Part shown: positions 35,601 through 47,677 of the stretch, one piece after another
How positions within the stretch are numbered: position 1 is the first letter of the stretch
How the letters are laid out: each line of letters starts with the position of its first letter
From: Alisma plantago-aquatica
Taxonomy: Eukaryota > Streptophyta > Magnoliopsida > Alismatales > Alismataceae
NCBI GenBank assembly: GCA_963693085.1
Contig: OY856411.1
Coordinates: 1,352,995,550-1,353,059,549 of the forward strand
DNA: 64,000 bases
Reading direction: 5' to 3'
Notes under the pieces: generated by a model
The model's input: the letters and a program-made list of their open reading frames with translations, nothing else
What the model was told of the DNA's origin: nothing
The model's database searches: none
Made by a program: the position numbers and the translations under genes

Positions 35601-37525
35601 ATGAAGTCCTTGATTTGTGCTCTATAAAGAGTCACCATCTAACCCTAGGCAACCCTTGATTAACAAAACAAAAAGTTCCATTGAGAGTATGGTAAAACCC
35701 ACAATCGACTATTCGGTTAAAACAAGCCATCCATTGTAAGCAAGTAAACTCCTTAAGTTGATCATTTAAAGGAAACCATATAAATCACATTATTAGGACC
35801 AACATATTAAATTAGTCATAATTCCACCTTATTGGAGGAATAAACATTAGACCTTGGCCATTGAATCAATTTCATATGTTAAAACCATAAATAACAGTAT
35901 AGGTCTGACCATTGCATCAAGTGACCCAAGAAACCATTGGTCTAAGGCTTAATTGATGCTACAACTACAATTCTTAACTCACCATAGGTTGTAAAGTCCT
36001 GATCCACCATCATTGGTGACCATTAAGTCACTATAGGTTGTTAGATCAACACCATATTCATTAATCAGCATCAAATATTAAGCTAATGTCATCATTGATT
36101 GATAACATCAATAGGGTGCTTAATGGTTAATCATTAAACTTCTAATTGGTCCAAAACCTGACCTAAGGGGGTGAACATAGGTTGTCACCATCATATGACA
36201 CCTTTTATCACAACCATTAGTTGTCATGAAGACAACACCATAGGGTTGTTATAATGGTACCATCATCGGGTCATGGGTTTATAGAAGAAATCAGCTTAAA
36301 ACCCTAAAATTGACCATTGGTTGATAGGTGCTTAGCACCATAGGTTGTCAAAACAACCTGATCCAAGTCATATTATACCTTAGGAATAACATACACATGA
36401 TCATAGGTCCATATATAACTGAAATAAGAACAGGGAACATTATAAAAATTGAAATCCAAGTCAAGCACAACTTTTTAGTGCATGGATCATCATTTTCAAG
36501 CAAGAACATGATCTAGAAAGCTTATGGTAATCAATAAATGTGGAGCAAGTTATAAAACTTTCCTCTAATGAGAATATGAAACCCCACACAGAATAAATCT
36601 CGAACAGGTAGGGTAGAAAATCCAAGAATAAGCTATGAATTTGTCCATCTAACACCTTTCTTCATAAAATGAGTAAATCCTAAGCATAAGGAGCAAGAAA
36701 GGTAGGGTTTTAGAGCTTTAGAGCAATTTCTACCATGGAACATAAAGGTTCAAACTGGGATAAATCTAGGAGGAAAGATAACAAAGAAATAGATGGAGGA
36801 AAGAAGGGAATTCTTACACTTTTAGGTCAAGATCACTAGAAGGAAGCTTTTTCAACCCTAAAATGAAGTCAATTTCAACCTTAGAGCCTTTCTCCAAGAA
36901 GATCCCCACTTTCTTCTTCCTTGGGAAGAAAAATTCACAGATGAATAGAGGGAGAATGAGGTTGGAAGAAGGAGGGAGGTGGTGGAGAGAAAATGGCTCA
37001 TTTTGGTGCTTGGGGATAAGTATATGACTTTAAGATAAAGAAAAAGAAAAAGTTGAAGTTCTAGTATCTATCCAAGTGTCCATGGCCTTAATTTATTATG
37101 AATATACAAGAACACACACAAGAAAATCCCCCATCATGTGTATAGCCCTTCTTAGCTTTCTGTTGTCGAATTTCCCAGCCAATCAAATAATTCATTAGTT
37201 GATAGCTACTAAAGTAGCTCCTCCGTGAAGGGGGGAAACCCTAAAACCAAGGTTGAAATAGTCACCCCATGGATCAAAAAGCTCAATAATGATGATAGAA
37301 TATCCAAGGAACATAATGAAAGTGATAAATTGCAAAGAAAACCTCTCTATTGGGTAAATTGCATAAAAGTCCCAAAATATGCATAAAATTGCATAACTTG
37401 CTCAAACAGTGTCCAACTTGGAACAAATTTGAAACTTAAGATTGTATTATGATTTCAAAGAATATCATAAGGTTAGATTATGGTTCTATGCATTCAACTC
37501 ATTAAGCAAGTTTAGGGTCCTTACA
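32622..37525 (-). repeat. 5' LTR of C2 (4904 bp)
   Basis: Begins TGTAAGGACCCTAAACTTGC at 37525 (minus) and ends GTTCTCACA at 32622 beside the primer site. The outer 0.9 kb matches 17699-18647. The part at 33.7-35.0 kb resembles C1. The part at 33.9-36.2 kb is the inverse of C3. Between 35.5 and 36.35 kb it has many scattered copies of ACCATTGG / CACCATAGGTTGT. Entirely non-coding. Confidence 0.8.
35510..36350. repeat. Diffuse ACCATNGGTTG repeats in C2 LTR
   Basis: More than ten short copies of ACCATTGG, ACCATAGGTTGT or AACCATTAGTTGTC and relatives, in both orientations, without fixed spacing. One copy (CCATCATCGGGT, about 36250) keeps a CG. Confidence 0.55.
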
Positions 37526-37928
37526 CTAAGTGGATGGTTGACTTTCTGGTATGTTTGAATGTTAAGTTTGTGTTTCAGTGATTGCCAAGCTTTCCTTTGA
37601 TCAAGTTATCTTTAGTAGATTATGTTTTCAAGTGTTCCCCTAACTTTGAAGGTCGATGATTCATATGAACCCTCTAGGTCACCAAAAATCTAGGGTTAGC
37701 TGATGTTGAACTTTCATTACCTTGGTCGTTTAAGATCTGCAACAGTCACTAGCATGGTGATATTCAGCAGTTGATGGTTTTTCATGGAGTTAGTGGTCAC
37801 TTCATTTGCTTGGTTTTATCACCCTAGGTGCATGAGTGGGCATGGTGCTTGCATGGGTGAGCTTGGGTGGACACATGGCATGTGTTTTCATGACACCTAA
37901 CCTCCCTTCTATGTATCCAACCCTTGGC

Positions 37929-37936
37929 TATATAAG
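37929..37936 (+). promoter_or_regulatory. TATA box of C3
   Basis: TATATAAG within GGCTATATAAGTCTCTCTCC, a typical plant core promoter context. Confidence 0.5.
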
Positions 37937-39107
37937 TCTCTCTCCTTGCATTCAACTAAACCCATCTACCCTTATCTAGGGTTTGTGCAACTTCCTTCTG
38001 GTGATCTTGTCCTGAACTAGTAAGTATATCCTTCTCTCCATTTCTTTTGTTGTTCCTCTTCCTCCTACCTTTTTCCTAGATGGAGCCTCCTTTTTCCATG
38101 GTAAAGTTTTCTCTAAAGCTCAAGGAACTTATCTTTCTTGCTCCCTTCACCTTGGGTTTATTCCCTTTCTTGGAAGAGAAGCTTACTTGGTTGGATTCAT
38201 ACCTAAATCTAGGATTCTTCACATTCTTTTCTCAAGTTTTCTTATGGCTTGGACTCTGATCTTCTTCCTATAGGCAAGTTTTATAATCATCTTCACTTCT
38301 ATTGCTTACTACAAGCTTGATTACTCATGTTCTTGCTCTAAAATGATGATCTAAGCTTGGAGAACCTATGTATGCTTAAAGTTTTGATTTTAATGATGTC
38401 CTGTTGTTTCTAGTTATAACAAACCTAAAATTATTGCATGACATTCATAAGGTATAGGAAGACTTAGAATGGGTATACATGGAAACTAATGGTGCTAAGT
38501 ACCTATCAAACGATGGCTCATACTTAGTGTTTTTAAGTTGATTTTCAACTTTATACATGAACCAATGGATGATCTTGTATTAGAACCAATGGAGATGCCT
38601 TTATGGAAATTGATGGTGGTGAAAAATGGCATCAAATGATGGTCACACCTTAGATTAGTTTTAAACTCTTTTGAAACCTCAATGATCCATGGTTTAGTGC
38701 CCTAAAGATGACATGAACCAATGGTGATTTTTAGCTCAACATCAGATGGTGTTCAATGGTGGTAGTATTGACCCCATCAAACGATGGTGACATAATGTGT
38801 CACAACTGATGATGATTCAAGTTACCACACAATGGTGTAACAAGGTATCATGAGTTCCTTCAATTAAGCTCTAAACTGATGGTTTCTTTGTTTATGTGAT
38901 CCAAGTGTTAAACCTACACATCAACTGATAGCTTTGAAATGTTAAACATGTTCCAATGGTTGTGAATGGATGACTCAACATCTAATGGTTGTGAATGAAG
39001 TGTATAATATAATGTTTTGGTTCTAATGATGAGATTTGATGGTCAATACTCTTCAATTTGTAGTCTTACCTTTTCCCCTCAGATGGATATAATTGATAAT
39101 CACCATA

Positions 39108-39800
39108 ATGAGTTAATGGGTAAATTTAATGAAGTATAGCTTGTTACACCTACCCTTAATGTAACATAGTGATGGTGATGTATTGTAATTAGTCCTCTTG
39201 AATGACTAACAGAATAATAGAGTTATCTCTTATTGTTGTTGAAACCACATTATATTATAAATTTTATGGTTTCACATTGAATTATGCTTGGATCCATACT
39301 TGAGTATAGTATGGAATTTGATGATGACTCTTCACCTTGTGTATCCATAATCCGATGGGGATGTCATGAGTTAGGGTTTGGGTATGAATGTTGATTTGTA
39401 GCATCAATGTGACTTATCTTTTTAATGCTAAACCTAGTACCATTAGGTGATGGTGATTAAACATGATTAGCCTCTCGTGAATGATTAATAGAATAATGGC
39501 ATATTCTATTATTGTATTAAAACCTTGGTATGCTATAAATCTTATGGTTACACCTTGAGTTATGCATGGATCCATACTTGAGGAGGGTATGGAAGGTGAT
39601 GATGATGCTTTATCTTATGCATCCACGATTGTATGGGGATGCATGAGTTAGGGTTTGTGTATGGGTGTTGAACTATAACTTCAATGTAATCTAAACCTAA
39701 CCGTAATGCAAAAAGATGGTCGTGGTCAGTTATGTTATCCTTTCTTGAATGATTAATGTAATGATGGAATATCCTTCCTAATAATTGATTACAACTCTAT
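39108..39800 (+). repeat. Tandem copies of the ~300-bp shared module in C3
   Basis: Two full diverged copies (about 39108-39400 and 39447-39680) and a partial third (from about 39716), each with 'ttgaatgact/attaat', 'attgt..t..aaacc', 'ggatccatacttgag' and 'ggggatg...gagttagggttt'. C2 and the B interior have one copy each. Confidence 0.75.
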
Positions 39801-41091
39801 GGTGTTAACTAATGGTCATCATAGCTTTATTATTTATGCTTTCTTATGCTAAGCTTGCACACTATCATTGTGATGATGGCCAATCATATAGCTTCCTTAT
39901 ATGTTGATATAATAAAGGAATGCTCTTAATGCTAAGATAACCCTACAATGTTATCATGTAAACATCTTTTAGTTATTTAATGCAAGATCATGTTGAGCAC
40001 GTGCATCACATGTGTGGTGATGTTTGTTGAGTCTTGTTATAAGGCATGGAAAGATAATGATGAACTTGTAGGGAATGGTGTGAAGGTCTTAATGACCTTT
40101 GGGCATGGCTGAGCCCTGAGTGAGGTGTAATCCTTTTATGTTGATAAGGGTTGATACCCTGTGATGTTGTGATAAGGATTTATATCATGTGATAGTGTGA
40201 TGACGAGTGTAGTCTCATGAATGGCAATGAATAGTACCATGTGATGATGATGGGATGACAAGTATAGTCTCTTGATTGGTAGGTGAACAGTGCTTTGTGA
40301 TGTTGATATGAGAAATTATGCCTCACACATTTTATATCTTCTGAAGTTGTTATACAACAATGTCTACTAGAAATGAATTAGGGTTCATATTTCCATTTGT
40401 TTGATGCAGCCTTAATTCACCCAATTGGCAATAAATAATCAAGTAAACCCCTAATCATGTAGGGCCATGTGCCATAAAACCATCTTCAATGTCATAAATT
40501 GTTGGATGGTGAAACGAGTATTCCTAAGGGAAACTCAAAGTCCATAGATGACATGTCAAATATGTAGGTGCTTTTCATCATGACACCAAGTGTTTTAGGA
40601 GGATGGTTGCGCTCATACCTATCCCACATTTTGAGAACGATTGCGGTTGGGTCTCGATGATTATAAAATGATGTGATTCAAGGACTGTTGTGGTTGTACC
40701 ACAATGAGTTTGTTTGAATACCTTGGTTGCTAATGTCATGACCTGTACCAAGGTGGGCTAGTTGTAGGACTTTATGTCACTGTTTTTGCAGATTTACTAT
40801 ATTTCACTACAGTGCAGACTCATACAGACTGAGTATGGAGAAGATCATGGAGTCTGGCTCTGATAACACCCATTTTATGGATGTTAGAACTTATAGTTTA
40901 TATCAAAAATAGTCTCAAACTTTTTCTTCTTCCTAATTTTTATTCAGATAATTAGACAAAATATGCTTTCTGTACCTTTTGATCACTTTTCTTATCTTTT
41001 AAAGGACTTTTTGACCCTTTATGACAAAAATAGTGCCCATCTAACTAATGATTTTACATACAGAAAATATATCAGGTTCATCACCAACAAA

Positions 41092-41315
41092 CCGATACAC
41101 CTTCCTAAGCAAGACTGGCATACAGTAAGATGACACCAATATGTGTGCCCCGATACCCAAGCTTGGGATGATGACATCGATTATTGTTCATAACCCGGGA
41201 TGCACAGAACCCAACACATGACAACCTGTCATGACTACATTGCAAAATGATCAAGGGCACGACAACAGTTGAGAACAGGGAAGCTACAACCCGATATGGT
41301 CGTAGCTCGATATGG
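41092..41315. repeat. CGATAC-type motif cluster upstream of E TATA
   Basis: ACCGATACACC, CCCCGATACCC, CCCGATATGG and CTCGATATGG. In reverse these read GGTGTATCGGT and GGGTATCGGGG, the same core as the C1 array. The 20-bp stretch 41296-41315 (ATGGTCG..GCTCGA..) recurs at 41845-41864, on the other side of the TATA box, with four changes. Confidence 0.6.
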
Positions 41316-41458
41316 AAAACAACCATGGTGAATATTGAAGAAGAAATCCTAGACCATCATATCAGGCATCAACTACATCAACAGACTGTAATGAGCACCA
41401 GAACGGAGTCGTGGGACATGTGGACCAATCATATGGGACCTCTAAAGTTTGTGCAACC

Positions 41459-41466
41459 TATAAATA
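41459..41466 (+). promoter_or_regulatory. TATA box of E LTR
   Basis: TATAAATA within CCTATAAATAGC, about 145 bp downstream of the motif cluster. Confidence 0.65.
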
Positions 41467-42784
41467 GCTTGAATAGTACACGGAGAACGAGGCTGGATAA
41501 TGGAGGACTTTGGCCTAAAAAGTAGAGATGTTGTTAAGTAAGGCTTTGAGGGTCCACCAAGTGATTGTCTATTTGAGCATGTTCTTATTATAAGAAGGAT
41601 GGAGGGATCATTTAGGGATATTTTCCCTAGAAATAGATAGACATTGAACTATCCTTGAGAGAGATGTCAGTTCTTTTCCATGAAGCCTCCCTGAGCGTGT
41701 CGGGTTCCCTTTTGACCTCTATAGCTGAGAGGGTTGGTATAGATAGACTAACCCTACACAGGGATGAAAAAAACTGGGACATTGTTAGTTTGGCATGGTC
41801 ATGGCCCAACACGGTCATAACCCTACATGGTCCCGACATGCAACATGGTCGTCGCTCGACACGGTCTGGACCGTTACCAATTCCCATTATCAGATTAGCT
41901 TAGTCCCGGGTGTCAGTTACTATGCATATATGTTTCCTCAATCATGAAGACTGATACCTATCTTCCCTTTTTACATCTATTATCTTTATTCAGCAATGCG
42001 TTGTAATTAATTCAGTACAAATATTAGTGCAAATTCATGTTTATTTCTTAAATGGTTTCTCTGTATGACTTTATTTTGTTGATTGATTTCTCTTGCATCC
42101 GAGTTCTATGTTCTCACTTTCGCTTCATGTGTTTTACTAGCTACCAAAACATAATTCCCATCCTAACCACCTTTGAGAGAAGAAGGTCACGTACAAATAA
42201 AACTTGGTAAAACTTAGATGTATGAGAATACCTAGAGTTAGAGCTTTTCTCGATTTATCCCTCACATGAAATCTCTGATTAGTCTCCTTGAGAGAGGGTT
42301 CTAAGAATTGGTTTTACCTAACACCTTTTTTTGAGAGAAAGAGGGTGAAGTATAAATCATTGTAGTTTTGAATACCATTATCTTTCTTCATGTTATACTC
42401 AAAACATTAGGATTAATCCCTAGTTCTCTTTCTAAAGAATATAAAACTTTCCTAAAAATCATTAAAAACCCCAAAATTATCAAAAACCTTAATTCTACTG
42501 GTAACTCCCCTTTGAAGATAGTTTTTGGTTCATTCTTTATTCTTTTAGTTACCTTTGTGAACTTCATACCACGCCTTTACCTAAATCAAGATTTTGACGA
42601 CTTTGCCAAATCAAAATCAAATTCCAAAACATTTATTCTCCGTGTCCCTATGTTCAATCCTAAATTGCTACTCCGACCTTGTACTAGTTGTGGGTGTCTT
42701 GAACATTCAGGTATTAAAATTATAAAAGACAGATAACCTGGGATCGTGTTCTTTTTGGACCGCATTTAAGGATGATAAACTTTT

Positions 42785-42803
42785 TGGCACCATTACCGGG
42801 GAT
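42785..42803 (+). other. Degenerate primer binding site of E (Athila type)
   Basis: TGGCACCATTACCGGGGAT; the intact Athila form begins TGGCGCCGTTGCC, as in D at 58717. Two changes are CG-to-CA and TG-to-TA transitions. Confidence 0.8.
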
Positions 42804-42951
42804 GAGGAAACCAATACCGCTTAATGAACCCGAGTTTTCTTCCACTTAGTCACATAAGAAATAATACATGAATACTGATTTTCACACCTAAAAATTGCCT
42901 GACTATGAAACTTACATTTCACATTATCGCATTTCAAGTACATCATTACTC

Positions 42952-45900
42952 ATGGCCCACCAAGATCCCGAATCGAGGTCTCTCTGATCATTCGTTGAAG
43001 TCAAGGGAAATGAAGAGAGAAATCATATTGTGGAATAGCAACTCAACATGGCTAACTTTGAGATGAAGCCCGATTTTCTCCAACTAATGCAACATAATAG
43101 ATTTAGGGGGAAAATGCTGAAGAAAATACCTACAACTACCTGGTGACTTTCAAAAGGACCTACAAAACTTTCAAAATAAACTGTGTGTCAATAACATACA
43201 TCTATAATAAGTGTTTTCCCTTCTCTCTGAAGGATAAGGTGCTAGAATGGTACTCCAGCCTTCAAGATGGAAGTATTCCAAACTAGGAGTATCTAGCCAA
43301 AGCTTTCATCACATAGTTCTTCCCTATTGAAAGAACCATTAAGTGCCAAAACAAGATTAGTCAATTCTCTCACAAATTTTTCAAAAATTTGTATGAGACT
43401 TGGGAACGCTTCCAGGGCTACCAACGTGAATGCCCACACCATGGCTTTTCTGAACCATGCTTGATCACCACCTTCTACAATGGTCTATCAATTGGGGAGA
43501 GAAAATCTTTGAATGTTGTAGTAGGTAGTGATTTTCTGGGAGTCAGTGCCCAATGTTCCAGACAGATAATTGACGATATGGCAACCAACCAGCAAGATGA
43601 CAAGTACGACAGAGGACTGCCAAATTACACGTCATCATCAATGCCTCTGGAATAGTCAAAAATCATGGAGGCCCTTTAATCAAAACTAGACATGATAGTG
43701 ACTGGATTTCAATCTTTGAAGGAGCAAAGTTACATAACAAGATGCGACAAGAAGTGGTCAAGAGTTGTGTCACGTGTGGTGAAATAAACCACCATGTAGA
43801 TTATTTCCCATACACTTTTGAGCAAGGCGGTCCTGAATGCAAAATATAGAGAACGTGATGTATGTCCAATACAAACATCCCAACCACCCTGGATTCTCTT
43901 ATGGGAACACGAGTGTTGCATAAAATGCCCATCAACTAGTTGGTGAGAACTCATCAGGAATCCCACAAATCCAACATCTCTCGTTAAATTTCCATCTTGG
44001 GAGAAACTTCCAAAACACTCAACAAAGGCCTTGTATGATGACTGAGCTCATGTCATTCACGAAGAGACAGAATGAGCTAAACAAGCGACTACATAAGATC
44101 TCGGTAGATAGCAATAGTCTTCTCATCTTAATGCAGCAACATATGGGGAACTTCTCAAACCAAATTGGAGAAATTCAGAAACACAATAAATTGATCTACC
44201 AGTAGTTGGCGAATTTAGCCCAAAGTATAAAAAAAACCCGATGGGGTGACTTTCGTCCAATATTGAGGCAACTCCATAAGAAAATGAAACTACAATGATG
44301 GCCACTCTAAGATCAGGAATAGTGTTGTACCCAATTGTTGACCAGAGGACCATGATTGAAGAAGAAGTGGTACCAAAAAGAAACACGATGACAAAATCTA
44401 CAGAAGTTGTTGTCAAGCAAAAGAGGATTGTAGAGAAAAAGAGCAGTATGATAATTACATAAGTGGATTCTAAAAATATGCGCCATGCATACCTTTCCCC
44501 CACAAATTGGTGAAAGTTCAGCTGAAGAAGATGTACGAGAAGTTTTTAGAAGCAGTGAAGAAGCTCCATCTAGATATCCCTTTTCTTGATGTGATAGAAG
44601 AAATGCCCACCTATGCAAAGTTCTTTGAATACATGATTTCAAAAAAGAAAAGGGAAGAAGATGTTGAAATAGTGAAGTTAGCCCAGATGTCCAGTTCTTT
44701 TGTAAAGGCAAGCTTGCCTACAAAGAAAGATGACCCTGGTGCCTTCGTAATTCCTTTTCAAGTCAGTGACGATGTGATTCAAAAAGGACTAGCTGATCTG
44801 GGAGCAATCATTAGTCTTATGCTGCTCTCTCATTCCAAACGTTTGGGGCTCACTGACATCGTGAACACTAACATGAGAATCCATCTAGCTGACTATACTT
44901 TCATGAAACTTATGGGTGTAGTGGAAGACGTGCCAATAAGAGTGGGGTACATCTTCATCCCTTGCGACATTTTTCTTATCGACACACTAAAGGATGCTAA
45001 TTTCCCAATGATCTTTGGACGACCTTTTCTTTCCATAGGAAGGGCTCTCATCGATGTCGAAGCAGGCATGATAACTATTAGGGTTAGAGAAGACCATATT
45101 GATTTTAACATCTGTCATAGTATGAAGGTTCCTTCCTTCTTTGAGTCATCTTACTTTGTCAAAAGTTACTAACAGTTCTGTCAGGAGGTAAAAGAATAAG
45201 TAGCTATTGTTGATCCTTCAATGTGTTCTTTGACTAGAAAAACAAACATAATAGAAGACCCTGAGGTGGAAGGTCTCCTAAACCTTCTCAACCAAGAAGA
45301 GTCACCAGAATCAGATAGCTAGTTTGATGTGGTGAAATATTCATTGCTCATGCAAGACCCCACAAAGAACCAGCGGCGAGGCCACTATCAGAATTAAAAG
45401 TTCTTCTAGGGGGATTGGAATACCGGTTTCTAGATGTTGAGAAGATGAACCATGTTATTATAAACTCTGAACTAACAAAATCCCAGAAGGAGCAGATGAT
45501 TGATGAATTAAAACTGTGATGCAAGGCACTCAATTATTTTATTGAATATTTGAGGCTAGTGAGCGTTCTGTCTGTATGCACAAAATACATCTTGTGGAGA
45601 ACACCAAATCATAGGCACATATGAAACAAAAACTCAATGACAAGTTGTGAGAAGTGGTTAGTAAAGAAATCATAACACTTTGTGATGTTGGGATCATCTA
45701 TTCCATCAGTGATAGCACGTGGGTTAGTCCAGTGCATGTGGTCCCAAAGAAAGGAGGCATGACTGTTGTCAGAGGAGAGAATGTGAATGAAGTTGCCACA
45801 AGAACAGTAACAGGATGGTGCATGTGCATTGACTATAGAAAGTTAAACACCACCATCCCCAAAGACCATTTTCCACTCCTGTTCATTGATTAGATGCTTG

Positions 45901-46512
45901 AACGTCTTGCCTGCCACTCATACTTCTGTTGGTTAGAGGGGTATTTAGGATTCTACCAAATCCCCATCAAATCATATGACCAAGAGAAGACAATGTTCAC
46001 CTGTATTTATGAAACCTTCTCTTTCAGAAGAATGCCCTTCGGACTTTGTAATGCGCCTGCAACTTTTCAGTGGTGCATGAACTCCATTTTTGCATACTTC
46101 CTTGAAGACAAGATGGAATTTTTTGTGGACGATTTTAGCATCTATGGCAGCTCTTTTGATGATATTTTGAAGAATCTATCTCTAGTAATGAAAAGATGTG
46201 AAGAGCAAAGTCTAGTTCTAAACTGGGAAAAATGCCACTTCATGGTTCAGAAAAGCATTGTGCTCGGGTACAAGGTATCAAATAAAGGTATTGAGGTCGA
46301 TCAATCAAAGATCAAAGTGATCTCAAAGGCCCCCCCGACCTACGTCAATGACATGAGTTCAAAGTTTTCTATGGCATGTAGGATATTACATGAGATTTAT
46401 TAAAGATTTTTCCAAAATATCAAAGCCATTATCAAATCTTATGATGAAGGATGTCAAGTTCAATTTCTCTTAGGAATGTTATGAATCATTCACAACTTCG
46501 AAAGAAGCCATA
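42952..46512 (+). pseudogene. Broken gag-protease-RT of E
   Basis: Starts at ATG 42952 and has many stops and frame breaks. Gag core at 43389-43655 with 'LYETWERF..Y.RECPHHG'. Zinc knuckle at 43766-43807 with the last Cys replaced by Phe (CX2CX4HX4F). Protease at 44507-45172 (221 codons) with the active-site region D97-L-G-A and 'FGRPFLS', the Ile after DLGA replacing the usual Ser. RT at 45654-46403, one frame split by a TAG at 45891-45893 in a spot where Athila elements have Gln ('FID.MLERLA'); it keeps 'RMPFGLCNAPATFQ' and the catalytic 'FVDDF' near 46128. RNase H and integrase are missing after 46512. Confidence 0.88.
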
Positions 46513-47226
46513 TGTAAGGAGTGGGATCCCAGAGGGGAACCACTCCCTACAAAAAAAAACAATAGAACCTCCAGTCAAAACACACCTAAAAGATATGTTG
46601 GAGTGGGTGTAAAATTTTCAAATCTTATTTATGGTATACAAACCAACAAAAGTGTAGAAGCATAATAAAAACATTGACTATATTCAATTTCTCAACAAGA
46701 TTACAAAGGCATATCTTAATCTCCCACATAGGGTTTACATGTATGAATAAACATGAGGGTCTAAGATAGAGGGAAGTATAAACCACAACACCTTTGTCTC
46801 CAAGCTTTAACTCCTTAAGCTAGGTCCATATCTTTATGTCATGTCCTCCAAGTCCTTCACATAGGGTTGGAAGAATACCCCAGCAAGAAGAGAAAAATAG
46901 AAGACATCAGCAAAGGCTGGTATGTGCATACTAAATAGGAAATTGAGCAATATACAGAATAAAGGATAACAAATATAAAAGGTTTTCCATAGAAAAATAA
47001 AGGACAACCCAAGTGGGTATCAAGAGAATTGAACTGCAAACTAATGATAACAAAATAATACTTGCCATAAATAAAACAATAAACTTTTCCACATATGCAT
47101 ATATCGTGAGAATAGGGCACATGACCCATAATTAGTTATCATCATCATGCATGCATGTGATATCAACATAGCCCTAGAATAATATAAAGACAAAGGCAAC
47201 TAAGCCTCATAAACTTGAAACCTGAT

Positions 47227-47360
47227 AGGGAATGGCACATAACCAAACTCCCCAATATATATGATGTGGGCCAAACCTCATAAATTTGAAACCTGAGTAT
47301 GGGGCACATAACCTCCATCCCAAAAGCATAAAGGGCACATAACCCAAAACCAATGCAATT
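47227..47360. repeat. GGCACATAACC repeats in F
   Basis: Copies at about 47234, 47298 and 47336 of GGCACATAACC, twice associated with a 'CCTCATAAAYTTGAAACCTGA' landmark (about 47205 and 47277). Non-coding. Confidence 0.6.
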
Positions 47361-47677
47361 ATACTACTCTAATGCTACTTAATTACATGGCATGTTTAAT
47401 GTAGAGGCAAGTAGAAAGTATAGTCAGATTATACAAACTAGTCACCACATAAGTTACCAACAAATACATCCACCTCATAAGTGGGGAAATGACATCACAT
47501 GTCATCATATATAGTTCCATCATGAACAAAGCATATGCAAAGAGTCCAAAAGAATATCCATGATCACAAGATCAGTAACAAGTAGGGTACTTCACATGAA
47601 GCATATTTTTCAAAATAACAAGATAATGGGTATAAGTTAATGTCCATAGGACCAAGAGAAAGAAGAAAGTAGAATAA

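Larger units (their letters stand above)
17699..37525 (-). mobile_element. Long-LTR element C2, interrupted by S and A2, its 3' LTR cut by C1
   Basis: Minus-strand element: 5' LTR 37525-32622, primer site, an interior in three pieces (32621-31861, 23586-22740, 19397-18648) separated by A2 and S, and the U3 end of the 3' LTR at 18647-17699. The visible interior is only about 2.3 kb and has no gag or pol, so C2 looks non-coding like B, with which it shares primer-proximal sequence. The two U3 ends (18647-17699 and 37525-36632) align over their length with scattered differences, so C2 is much older than B. Confidence 0.72.
37526..40860 (+). repeat. C-type LTR fragment C3, opposite orientation to C2
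   Basis: Plus-strand homologue of C2 LTR sequence: 40.0-40.3 kb matches the reverse of 34.4-34.75 kb ('aaggtcttaatgacc', 'agggttgatacc'), and 40.7-40.85 kb matches the reverse of 33.9-34.0 kb ('gtcatgacct...accaagg'). TATATAAG at 37929-37936 followed by a CT-rich leader is its likely promoter. Scattered CAATGGT and CGATGGT copies lie at 38.5-39.0 kb. It is cut on the right by E at 40860; the left limit is the C2 border. Non-coding. Confidence 0.65.
40861..42778 (+). repeat. 5' LTR of E (about 1918 bp)
   Basis: Start TGATAACACCCATTTT; the end lies six bases before the primer site, in GATAA where CA is expected. TATAAATA is at 41459-41466. A 122-codon frame at 42368-42736 lies in the R-U5 part and has no family resemblance; I do not call it a gene. 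Confidence 0.65.
40861..46512 (+). mobile_element. Degenerate Athila-like element E, truncated in RT
   Basis: LTR 40861-42778, primer site 'TTTTTGGCACCATTACCGGGG' (given only as landmark; two changes from the Athila tRNA-Asp type), then gag, protease and RT remnants in order. At 46512 the RT-RNase H junction is cut by F. The LTR starts TGATAACACCC, directly after C3 at 40860, so E inserted into C3. Confidence 0.8.

Noticed and set aside
42368..42736. 122-codon plus-strand frame
   Set aside because: Lies in the R-U5 part of the E LTR just before the primer site; no family resemblance.
44123..44711. 126- and 132-codon minus-strand frames
   Set aside because: Antisense to the E gag-protease region; hydrophobic composition is what the reverse of that sequence gives.
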